Shown here: positions 1-9,400 of the stretch, piece after piece
How positions within the stretch are numbered: the first letter of the stretch is position 1
How the letters are laid out: each line of letters begins with the position of its first letter
Origin: Burkholderia sp. BCC0506
GTDB lineage: Bacteria; Pseudomonadota; Gammaproteobacteria; Burkholderiales; Burkholderiaceae
Assembly (NCBI RefSeq): GCF_902833145.1
Contig: NZ_CADFEN010000017.1
Coordinates: 1-64,000 of the forward strand
Direction: 5' to 3'
Length of the DNA stretch: 64,000 bases
The notes under the pieces: generated by a model
Told to the model about the DNA's origin: nothing
What the model saw: the letters and a program-made list of their open reading frames with translations, nothing else
Databases searched by the model: none
Position numbers and translations under genes: made by a program

Positions 1-95
1 CCATCAAGGTCATCAAGCGTCGAGCTTACGGGTACCGCGACGACGAATACTTCTTCCTCAAGATTCGCGCCGCGTTCCCCGGTAATCCTCGATGA
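1..95 (+). CDS. C-terminal end of an ISL3-like transposase (cut by window edge)
   Basis: Only the last 30 codons lie in the window, read in the frame beginning at base 3 and ending with TGA at 93-95. The peptide contains KVIKRRAYGYRDDEYFFLKI, which resembles the end of DDE transposases of the ISL3 (IS204/IS1001/IS1165) family. The catalytic residues would lie upstream and cannot be judged. No terminal inverted repeat is recognisable in the bases that follow, so whether this is an intact insertion sequence or a remnant is unknown. A minus-strand terminator hairpin begins only 12 bases after the stop. Confidence 0.6.
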   Translation, partial: IKVIKRRAYGYRDDEYFFLKIRAAFPGNPR

Positions 96-99
96 ACCG

Positions 100-168
100 A
101 AAAAAAGCCCCGCCTGCATCCGCGCGGCGGGGCCAACCCATGTCAGTAGAGACATCATGGAGGAGACG
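100..168 (-). ncRNA. Candidate small RNA with a CU-rich anti-Shine-Dalgarno stretch
   Basis: On the minus strand a promoter-like pair (TTGGGA, 17 nt, TAAGAT) is followed by about 70 nt that fold into two hairpins. The first is ATGTC/GACAT around a 6-nt loop (155-140). The second is a perfect 8-bp GGCGGGGC/GCCCCGCC stem (133-107) running directly into seven T (106-100), a classical intrinsic terminator. Just before the first hairpin lies CTCCTCC (165-159), complementary to a Shine-Dalgarno sequence, as in trans-acting sRNAs that block translation. No ORF of note lies inside. The structure is seen directly; expression and function are inferred. Confidence 0.5.
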
Positions 169-173
169 AGCCC

Positions 174-202
174 ATCTTATCGACCATAGCGCACCGTCCC
201 AA
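174..202 (-). promoter_or_regulatory. Predicted sigma-70 promoter of the candidate sRNA
   Basis: The -35-like element TTGGGA (202-197) and the -10-like element TAAGAT (179-174) are separated by exactly 17 nt. Each matches the consensus at four of six positions. The start point would fall near 167-169. Confidence 0.4.
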
Positions 203-365
203 CCAAGCATTTCTGCTATCGATCTGCGGGGCAGCGCACACGGTCGCCCCCTGCCGCGTGGTATATCGATAGAACGAAAAGTCGTTTTCAGAGTGGCGAC
301 GGGGTCGTTACCATCTGGTTTTAAGCCTGTGCTTAGCCGGGCAAGCCATTTCCGAGGAGCGCCTC

Positions 366-1016
366 TTGACTGCATTCGATCAACATCGCCGCCCGTTCGT
401 CGTCGGCATCGGTGGTACCACCCGAGCCGCGTCGTCGACCGAACGCGCGCTGTCGTTCGCACTGCGCGGCGCGCAGGCCGCCGGCGCGCGCACGCGCCTG
501 TTCGACGGCCCGTTCCTGCATACGCTGCCGCACTACGCCCCCGAACACAAGACGCTGACCGATGCGCAGCGCGAGCTGATCGACGCCGTGCGCCAGGCCG
601 ACGCGATCATCATCGCGACGCCCGGCTATCACGGCGGCGTGTCCGGCCTCGTGAAGAACGCACTCGACACGCTCGAGGAACTGCGCGCGGACGAACGCCC
701 GTATCTCGACGGCCGCGCGGTCGGCCTGATCGTCACCGCCTACGGCTGGCAGGCGGCCGGCACCGTACTCACGTCGCTGCGCTCGATCGTCCATGCGCTG
801 CGCGGCTGGCCGACGCCGTTCGGCGCAACGGTCAACACGCTGGAAACGCGCTTCGAAAGCGCCGACAGCTGCTCGGATCCGAAGGTCGTCGCGCAACTCG
901 AGACGGTCGGCACGCAAGCGGCCGAATTCGCGCTCGCGTTCGCGTCGCATCGTGCGGCCTCGCATGCGGCATCCGTCGACGCGCTCGCCCCCGTGCTGAA
1001 GGTCGCCAACCAGTAA
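366..1016 (+). CDS. NADPH-dependent FMN reductase family protein
   Basis: 216 residues with a flavodoxin-like fold of the SsuE/ArsH/ChrR type, expected to bind FMN and reduce flavin, quinone or a similar acceptor with NAD(P)H in the cytoplasm. The N-terminal GIGGTTRAASSTERAL resembles the phosphate-binding loop. GYHGGVSGLVKNALD (residues about 87-101) is the family's conserved mid-domain motif, and a Gly-rich YGWQAAGTVLTSLR segment follows. The start is TTG at 366, chosen because GAGGAG lies just upstream and no in-frame ATG gives the complete N-terminal strand. It stands alone. The physiological acceptor cannot be read from sequence. Confidence 0.85.
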   Translation: MTAFDQHRRPFVVGIGGTTRAASSTERALSFALRGAQAAGARTRLFDGPFLHTLPHYAPEHKTLTDAQRELIDAVRQADAIIIATPGYHGGVSGLVKNALDTLEELRADERPYLDGRAVGLIVTAYGWQAAGTVLTSLRSIVHALRGWPTPFGATVNTLETRFESADSCSDPKVVAQLETVGTQAAEFALAFASHRAASHAASVDALAPVLKVANQ

Positions 1017-1031
1017 CCCCCGCATTCCGCC

Positions 1032-1068
1032 GCACGCCCTCGCTCGACAGGATTCGACGAGGGCGTGC
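1032..1068 (+). terminator. Hairpin after the FMN reductase gene
   Basis: A perfect 11-bp stem GCACGCCCTCG/CGAGGGCGTGC (1032-1042 with 1058-1068) lies 15 bases after the stop codon. No T-run follows, so efficiency is uncertain. Confidence 0.55.
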
Positions 1069-1250
1069 GCCGCCTCCTCCGACGCGTGGCGCGGTGCCGG
1101 GCGTGCCGCCACGCCTGCCGAAAGCACGATTCCCGCGTACCGCCCCGATAACGATTCAGCCCGCCGCGTCATTTGCATTGGCCGAAAGATTGGTTCACGC
1201 AACCGGCGGCTTTGCGTACGCTGAAAGTCCGAACTTTTTCCGCGCACGCC

Positions 1251-1469
1251 ATGAACCGTACGATCCGCTACAAGGGCTACGAAGTCGCTCCCGCTGCCGC
1301 CCGGTTGCCGAACGGGCTGTTCGCCGCCAACCTGACGATCGAACGCGCGAGCGGCGGCCCGTCGCCGCGCTCCGTGTCGTTCGACGCGATCGATTTCTTC
1401 TTCGAGGAAGAGCACGCCCTCGCCTACGCATCGCGCTGGGGCCGCCTCTGGGTCGACACGAACGCGTGA
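1251..1469 (+). CDS. Small conserved-type protein of unknown function
   Basis: A 72-residue soluble protein beginning MNRTIRYKGYEVAPAAARL. The ATG at 1251 is preferred over an upstream in-frame ATG at 1173 because the extra 26 residues look unconstrained. The sequence reads like a small beta-rich domain with an acidic centre (DAIDFFFEEE) and a Trp-containing end. It has no signal peptide, membrane segment or recognised catalytic motif. Similar short proteins of unknown function are common in Burkholderia. No neighbour suggests a role. Confidence 0.6.
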   Translation: MNRTIRYKGYEVAPAAARLPNGLFAANLTIERASGGPSPRSVSFDAIDFFFEEEHALAYASRWGRLWVDTNA

Positions 1470-1564
1470 CGCGCGCGGGGCCGGCGTGCCCATGGCCACT
1501 CGAAAATACGCGATGACGGAAGCTGTGCAAGAATCTTTCGATCCGTAATCGCACAACAATAGCC

Positions 1565-2467
1565 ATGACCGACACGCTGCAGGAAGAGCATGCAGCCGCA
1601 GATCACGCGATGCGCAACTGGACCTTCGAGCGGCAAGGTCCGGTCCGGATCGGTTCCGACGCGCACAAGCAGATGTTCTGTCGGATGCTGCTCGACACAC
1701 ACAACCCGTACAAACCGGCCGTGATCGACTGGCCGGCGCTCCAGCCGGCCGAACTCAGGCGGCTCACGTCACTGCCGATCTGGGACATCGCCGTGCAAAC
1801 CGAAGGCCGCGCGTCGATCCGCGTGGCGACCTACGCCGCGACGGTCGACGATCCGCTGCTGCGCCGCGCGCTCGAGATGGACGGCGGCGAGGAAGCCCGC
1901 CACAAGGTCGTGTTGTCGAAGCTCGTCGAGGCGTACGGCATCGCGCTCGCGCCGGAGCCGGCCTACCCGGCGCCGAAGCATGCCGAATGGGCATGGATGG
2001 TCACGGGCTTCAGCGAGTGCATCGACAGCTTCTTCGCGTTCGGCCTGTTCCGTTCCGCGCAGCGCTCCGGCTATTTCCCGCCCGAACTCGTCGAAACCTT
2101 CGAACCGGTGATCCAGGAAGAAGGCCGCCACATCCTGTTCTTCGTGAACTGGTTCGCGTGGCACTGGCGCAACCTGCCGTGGTGGCGCCGGCCGTGGTTC
2201 TTCGTACGCGTCGCGGCCGTATGGGTGCACCTGATCCGCGAACGCATCGGCATTGCGCGCGGCATTGACGCCGATGGCGTCGCGCACGACGCGAACTTCC
2301 CGGCAACGAGCACCGCGGACATCGGCGATGCGCTGAACCCGCGCGAGCTGATCGAGCTGTGCCTCGCGGAGAACGACCGTCGGATGGCCGGTTACGACAA
2401 GCGGCTGCTGCGCCCGATGTTCGTGCCGCGAATGGCGCGGTTCGCGCTGCGGTTCATGAAGAAGTAA
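1565..2467 (+). CDS. Ferritin-like diiron-type protein of unknown function
   Basis: A 300-residue protein. It shows a spaced set of carboxylates and histidines typical of a ferritin-like four-helix diiron site: E80, E110 and H113 in EEARH, E151, and E186 and H189 in EEGRH. The two E-x-x-H elements and the flanking helices suggest an oxidoreductase or oxygenase rather than an iron store. A Trp-rich hydrophobic stretch (residues about 192-225) may contact membrane or a lipid substrate. There is no signal peptide. The substrate is unknown. The gene is monocistronic, ending at a strong hairpin. Confidence 0.75.
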   Translation: MTDTLQEEHAAADHAMRNWTFERQGPVRIGSDAHKQMFCRMLLDTHNPYKPAVIDWPALQPAELRRLTSLPIWDIAVQTEGRASIRVATYAATVDDPLLRRALEMDGGEEARHKVVLSKLVEAYGIALAPEPAYPAPKHAEWAWMVTGFSECIDSFFAFGLFRSAQRSGYFPPELVETFEPVIQEEGRHILFFVNWFAWHWRNLPWWRRPWFFVRVAAVWVHLIRERIGIARGIDADGVAHDANFPATSTADIGDALNPRELIELCLAENDRRMAGYDKRLLRPMFVPRMARFALRFMKK

Positions 2468-2469
2468 GG

Positions 2470-2506
2470 CCGGGTACTTGCCGCGGGTCGGGCGGCAAGC
2501 ACCCGG
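2470..2506 (+). terminator. Terminator hairpin after the ferritin-like gene
   Basis: The stem CCGGGT plus CTTGCCGC pairs with GCGGCAAG plus ACCCGG with one internal mismatch and a 7-nt loop. It begins two bases after the stop codon. No T-run follows. Confidence 0.6.
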
Positions 2507-3427
2507 TTCGGTCCATACCCATGGGTCGAATGTGGCGTGCCCGACACATCCGATCTCTCCCTCTTTTTATTCGACACGTCGAGCCGTCGCCGGCATCGCG
2601 GACAAATTGCCGCATCCCGGATCTGACATTTCGAGCCCTCCGACTCGACGCTGACAGGCCGTCTTCGACGCACTGTCGACACCCCGCGAAACGCCCGCCG
2701 CGAGCGCGCCCGCCCGGGCTCCCGCATGCGCGTCGATTCCGCCTTAACTCCAATTCAGGCGTGATAGTCAATAGGACAAATTCGATAAATTCCCACGGAT
2801 TGTTTCATTTGGGGCGCCGTAGCACTTTTTTACACCCTCGGCCGGTCGGGCGACCCAGAACGCCCGTCATACGGGCGTCTGCGCCGGACACGATGCGCAC
2901 ATCAGCACAGTCAGATGGGCTTCGTATCGGATAAATTTAATTATTTGATAAGCAATAAATATAAAAACAAATTCGACCAACGTGACAAATTAACAGATTA
3001 ACAATCAGATAAAAACGTTATTCCTCAGCGCACCAAAAAACATTACAAACACGAAAGAATTCTGCGACGCGCAAACGTTTGCTATTTCATTTGTCTTACT
3101 TTTGAGCCTGTGCGATGTGTTGTCTACCGCACACCAGACGCTCAAGCCATTGATTTTTATATGAAAATTTAGATGACCCAAGAGAAATTCAAACCATACA
3201 CGACACATTCTTACATCTTTCAAATTCATTCTTCTCCAATGCATCAAAACACGTCGCATTAACCATTCTTTAACTTTAAAAACACTTCATTTATCACTGT
3301 TTGTCAATCTCTAAAATCCACCTCCAATAAACTCCGCCCATCAATTTTGAGATTCGCGCGAGCGCACGGAGTAATCCTCTAACCAAAGAGACCGGTGTGT
3401 GGCGTGCACATTTGGAGGTAGCAGGAC
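2507..3427. other. AT-rich regulatory region upstream of the adhesin gene
   Basis: 920 bases without a convincing gene. The first part is ordinary GC and carries a tight hairpin at 2860-2878 (ACGCCCGT, 3-nt loop, ACGGGCGT). From about 2930 to 3360 the sequence becomes strongly AT-rich, unlike the rest of the first 60 kb, as expected for a silenced, xenogeneic-type promoter bound by H-NS-like proteins. A weak promoter candidate is TTGTCA (3301) with TCCAAT 17 nt later. The adhesin's ribosome site GGAGG lies at 3414-3418. An 84-codon minus-strand ORF here has no coding character. Confidence 0.6.
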
Positions 3428-6400
3428 ATGAACCGCACATACCGCTCGATCTGGAACGAAGCGCTTGGCGCCTGGGTCGCGGCATCGGAACACGATTCGG
3501 CACGGGGCAAGCCGAACAAGTCGGCTGTCGTGAAGGCCGTGGCAACCGCCGTTCTCGTCGCGGGGGCAAGCGTCGCGCATGCGCAGTATGTGGCTGGCAA
3601 TAGCGGGGGTGGCGTCTCCGCTACGGGCGCTCAGGCGATCGCCATCGGGGGCAACAACGGCAGCACAACGACGGCCAGCGGTGCGACGTCAATTGCGATC
3701 GGCGCAAACGCGACGGCATCGGGCAATTATTCGCAGGCGTTCGGCCAGGCCACGACGGCGACCGGCGCAAGCGCGATCGGTATCGGCTCCGGTGCGAAAG
3801 CGCTGAACACGGGCGCAACCGCGGTGGGCAACGACACCACGGCATCGGGCAGCAGCTCGATCGCGATCGGTGGCGGCAACAGTTCGGGCACGGGTGGTGC
3901 GGTTGCGTCGGGTACCAATTCGATCGCACTGGGTCGGTTCTCGAATGCTTCCGCGAGCGGCGCAACCGCGCTGGGCTCCAACGCATCGGCCAGCGGCACC
4001 GATTCGGTCGCGCTCGGCACCAACACCAACGCGATCAATACCTCCGTTGCAATCGGCCGTGGGTCCACGGCCACAGGTACGAACGGCTCGGTCGCAATCG
4101 GCAATTCCGCGACGTCGACGGGCACCGGCGCAATCGCGATGGGCAACGTCGGCAGCTTTGCGGCAACCGCAATCGCCAGCGGCTCAGACGCGGTTGCACT
4201 CGGCAACGGCTCGACGGCCAGCGGTAGTGCCGGGGCCGTGGCCGTGGGTTCCGCCGCCGTGGCATCGAACAGTTATGCGACCGCCTTCGGTGCGAACTCG
4301 ACAGCGTCGGGGGCGGGTTCGGTCGCGTTCGCGCAGAACTCCGTCGCATCGGCCTCGAACGCCGTAGCGATCGGCGTCGCGTCGACCGCCAATGTCGCGA
4401 ACTCGGTCGCCCTCGGCTACAACTCCGTTACGACAAGTGCGCTGTCGACGACGACCGCTGGCACCACGGCGGTCAGCAGCACGACCATCGGTGGTCAGAC
4501 ATTCGGCAACTACGCCGGCGCCGGCTCGGCAGGTGGTGTAGTCAGCGTCGGCCAGCCGAACGCGGAGCGCCGCATTCAGAACGTCGCGGCGGGCCTCGTT
4601 AACAGCACCAGCACCGACGCGATCAACGGCAGCCAGCTCTACGCCGTGGCAAGCACGACGACGTCGAGCATCACGAGCCTGTCGACCTCGACTTCGACGG
4701 GTTTGTCGTCGGCTAACAGCTCGATCTCGTCGCTTTCGACGTCGACTTCGACCGGCATCAATTCGCTGTCCACCGGCCTCAGCTCGGCAAACAGCTCGGT
4801 TACGTCGCTCTCGTCTTCCACGTCGACGGGCCTGTCGTCGGCCAACAGCTCGATCACTTCGCTGTCGACGTCGACTTCGACGGGCATCAACTCGCTGTCC
4901 ACCGGCCTCAGCTCGGCAAACAGCTCGGTCACGTCGCTTTCGTCTTCCACGTCGACGGGGCTCTCGTCGGCCAACAGTTCCATCACTTCGCTGTCGACCT
5001 CGACTTCGACCGGCATCAACTCGCTCTCCACCGGTCTCAGCTCGGCTAACAGCTCGGTGACGTCGCTTTCGTCCTCGACGTCGACCGGCCTGTCGTCGGC
5101 CAATAGCTCGATCACGTCGCTGTCTACGTCGACTTCGACCGGCATCAACTCGCTGTCCACCGGACTGAGCTCGACCAACAGCTCGGTTGCGTCGCTTTCG
5201 ACCTCCACGTCGACCGGCCTCTCGTCGGCCAACAGCTCGATCACGTCGCTGTCCACGTCGACTTCGACCGGCATCAACTCGCTGTCCACCGGCCTGAGCT
5301 CGGCTAACAGCTCGGTTGCGTCGCTTTCGACTTCGACCTCGACCGGCCTCTCGTCGGCCAACAGCTCGATCACGTCGCTGTCTACGTCGACCTCGACCGG
5401 CATCAACTCGCTGTCCACCGGCCTGAGCTCGGCTAACAGCTCGGTTGCGTCGCTTTCGACCTCCACGTCGACCGGCCTCTCGTCGGCCAATAGCTCGATC
5501 ACGTCGCTGTCCACGTCGACCTCGACCGGCATCAACTCGCTGTCCACCGGACTGAGCTCGACCAACAGCTCGGTTGCGTCGCTGTCGACTTCGACCTCGA
5601 CCGGCCTGTCGTCGGCCAATAGCTCGATCACATCGCTGTCTACGTCGACCTCGACCGGCATCAACTCGCTGTCGACCGGAATCAGCACGGTCTCGACGAA
5701 GACGGACAACCTCGGTAGCAGCACCGCGTCGGCACTTGGCGGCGGGTCGACGTACGACCCGACGACCGGCAAGGTCTCGGCCCCGTCGTACACCACGTAC
5801 AACGCGAACGGCACGACCTCGACCGCCAACAGCGTCGGCTCGGCGATCGACAACATCAACAGCCAGGGCATCAAGTATTTCCACGCGAACTCGACCGGCC
5901 CCGACAGCACCGCGACGGGCACCGACGCCGTCGCCATCGGCACCGGCGCCGTCGCCGGCACGAACAACTCCGTCGCGCTCGGCGCGAACTCGGTGACCGC
6001 CCCGGCCAATCCCACGAGCAGCGCGACCGTCAACGGCGTGACGTTCGGCGGATTCGCTGGCGCCACGCCGGTCGGCACCGTCAGCGTCGGTGACCTCAAC
6101 AAGGAACGGCAGATCACCAACGTCGCTGCCGGCCAAGTGACCCAGACCAGTACCGACGCGATCAACGGCAGCCAGCTGTATTCCGTCGCCCAACAAGTCG
6201 GTACCGCGACCAGCGCCATTTCGTCGCTGTCGACGTCGACTTCGACGGGTCTGTCGTCGGCTAACAGCTCCATCACGTCGCTCTCGACCTCGACTTCGAC
6301 TGGCTTGTCGTCGGCTAACAGCTCCATCACGTCTCTGTCGACTTCGACTTCGACGGGCCTGTCGTCGGCCAACAGCTCCATCACGTCTCTGTCGACTTCG

Positions 6401-9400
6401 ACTTCGACGGGCCTGTCGTCGGCGAACAGCTCCATCACCTCGCTGTCGACCTCGACTTCGACGGGCCTGTCGTCGGCCAACAGCTCGATCACGTCCCTGT
6501 CGACGTCGACCTCGACCGGTCTGTCGTCGGCGAACAGCTCCATCACCTCGCTGTCGACCTCGACTTCGACCGGTCTGTCGTCGGCTAACAGCTCGATCAC
6601 GTCCCTGTCGACCTCGACTTCGACCGGTTTGTCGTCGGCCAACAGCTCCATCACGTCGCTGTCGACCTCGACTTCGACGGGCCTGTCGTCGGCCAACAGC
6701 TCGATCACGTCCCTGTCGACCTCGACTTCGACCGGCCTGTCGTCGGCCAACAGCTCGATCACCTCGCTCTCGACTTCGACCTCGACTGGCTTGTCGTCGG
6801 CCAACAGCTCGATCACGTCCCTGTCGACCTCGACTTCGACCGGTCTGTCGTCGGCTAACAGCTCGATCACGTCCCTGTCGACCTCGACCTCGACCGGCCT
6901 GTCGTCGGCTAACAGCTCGATCACGTCCCTGTCGACCTCGACTTCGACCGGCCTGTCGTCGGCCAACAGCTCGATCACCTCGCTCTCGACTTCGACCTCG
7001 ACTGGCTTGTCGTCGGCCAACAGCTCGATCACGTCCCTGTCGACCTCGACTTCGACCGGCCTGTCGTCGGCCAACAGCTCGATCACCTCGCTCTCGACTT
7101 CGACCTCGACTGGCTTGTCGTCGGCCAACAGCTCGATCACGTCTCTGTCGACTTCGACGTCGACGGGCCTCTCGTCGGCTAACAGCTCCATCACGTCGCT
7201 GTCGACCTCGACCTCGACGGGTCTGTCGTCGGCTAACAGCTCCATCACGTCGCTGTCGACCTCGACTTCGACCGGCCTGTCGTCGGCTAACAGCTCGATC
7301 ACTTCGCTCTCGACCTCGACTTCGACCGGTCTGTCGTCGGCTAACAGCTCGATCACTTCGCTCTCGACCTCGACCTCGACGGGCCTGTCGTCGGCTAACA
7401 GCTCGATCACGTCCTTGTCGACCTCGACTTCGACCGGTCTGTCGTCGGCCAACAGCTCGATCACTTCGCTGTCGACCTCGACTTCGACGGGCCTGTCTTC
7501 GGCCAACAGCTCGATCACCTCGCTGTCGACCTCGACCTCGACGGGTATCAATTCGCTGTCGACCGGTCTCAGCTCGACCGATAGCTCGGTGACGTCGCTC
7601 TCGACTTCGACCTCGACGGGTCTGTCGTCGGCTAACAGCTCCATCACGTCGCTCTCGACCTCGACCTCGACCGGTCTGTCGTCGGCCAACAGCTCCATCA
7701 CGTCGCTGTCGACCTCGACTTCGACCGGCCTGTCGTCGGCTAACAGCTCGATCACGTCGCTCTCGACCTCGACCTCGACGGGCCTGTCGTCGGCTAACAG
7801 CTCGATCACGTCGCTCTCGACCTCGACCTCGACGGGCCTGTCGTCGGCTAACAGCTCGATCACGTCCCTGTCGACCTCGACCTCGACGGGTATCAATTCG
7901 CTGTCGACCGGTCTCAGCTCGACCGATAGCTCGGTGACGTCGCTCTCGACTTCGACCTCGACGGGTCTGTCGTCGGCTAACAGCTCCATCACGTCGCTGT
8001 CGACCTCGACCTCGACCGGTCTGTCGTCGGCCAACAGCTCCATCACGTCCCTGTCGACCTCGACCTCGACGGGTATCAATTCGCTGTCGACCGGTCTCAG
8101 CTCGACCGATAGCTCGGTGACGTCGCTCTCGACTTCGACCTCGACGGGCCTGTCGTCGGCTAACAGCTCGATCACGTCCCTGTCGACCTCGACCTCGACG
8201 AGTATCAATTCGCTGTCGACCGGTCTCAGCTCGACCGATAGCTCGGTGACGTCGCTCTCGACTTCGACTTCGACCGGCCTGTCGTCGGCTAACAGCTCCA
8301 TCACGTCTCTGTCGACCTCGACCTCAACCGGCCTGTCGTCCGCCAACAGCTCGATCACGTCTCTGTCGACCTCGACTTCGACCGGCTTGTCGTCGGCTAA
8401 CAGCTCGATCACCTCGCTTTCGACCTCGACCTCGACCGGCCTGTCGTCGGCCAACAGCTCCATCACGTCCCTGTCGACCTCGACCTCGACTGGCCTCTCG
8501 TCGGCTAACAGCTCGATCACGTCCCTGTCGACCTCGACCTCGACGGGTCTGTCCTCGGCTAACAGCTCGATCACGTCGCTCTCGACCTCGACCTCGACCG
8601 GCCTCTCGTCGGCTAACAGCTCCATCACGTCGCTGTCGACCTCGACCTCGACTGGCCTCTCGTCGGCTAACAGCTCGATCACCTCGCTGTCCACCTCGAC
8701 GTCGACCGGCCTGTCGTCGGCTAATAGCTCCATCACGTCTCTGTCGACTTCGACCTCGACCGGCCTGTCGTCGGCCAACAGCTCGATCACGTCGTTGTCC
8801 ACCTCGACGTCGACCGGTATCAGCTCGCTGTCGACCGGCCTGAGCTCGACCAACAGCTCGGTGTCGTCCCTGTCGACTTCGACGTCGACGGGGCTGTCCT
8901 CAGCCAACAGCTCGATCACCTCGCTGTCGACTTCGACGTCGACCGGCCTGTCCTCGGCCAACAGCTCGATCACGTCGCTGTCCACGTCGACCTCGACCGG
9001 CATCAACTCGTTGTCCACCGGCCTGAGCAGCACGAACAGCTCGGTGTCGTCGCTGTCGACCTCCACGTCGACCGGCCTGTCGTCCGCCAACAGCTCGATC
9101 ACCTCCCTGTCGACCTCCACGTCGACGGGCCTGTCGTCGGCCAACAGCTCGATCACGTCGCTGTCGACTTCGACCTCGACCGGCCTGAACTCGCTGTCCA
9201 CCGGCCTGAGCAGCACGAACAGCACGATCCTGTCGCTGTCGACCTCGACGTCGACCGGCATCGGCTCGCTGTCTACCGGCCTGAGCAGCACGAACAGCTC
9301 GGTGTCGTCGCTGTCGACCTCCACGTCGACCGCGATCGAAGCCGCGAAGACGCACTACTACAGCGTCAACGACAACGGCGTGCAGCAAGCCAACTACGCG

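Noticed and set aside
92-1516. A 474-codon plus frame over the first 1.5 kb
   Set aside because: It runs out of frame across the FMN reductase gene and is Arg/Ala/Pro-rich without any domain.
3005-3259. An 84-codon minus ORF in the AT-rich region before the adhesin
   Set aside because: No ribosome site, no domain, and it lies in DNA with promoter-like composition.
4184-6196. A 670-codon antisense frame rich in Arg/Gly over the adhesin head and stalk 1
   Set aside because: Same cause as above in another frame; Arg/Gly/Ala bias is typical of out-of-frame reading of GC-rich genes.
4639-9324. A 1561-codon open frame antisense to the adhesin, encoding an acidic repeat protein (VEVDSD..ELLADDRPV)
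   Set aside because: The 54- and 75-bp repeats are multiples of three and their TCG/AGC-rich codons create no antisense stops, so the open frame is a by-product of the repeat. It has no ribosome site or independent start logic, and the sense strand shows all domains of a real autotransporter.
6248-9331. CRISPR-like appearance of regularly spaced DNA repeats
   Set aside because: The units are contiguous with no unique spacers, are in frame with a long coding sequence, and have no cas genes nearby.
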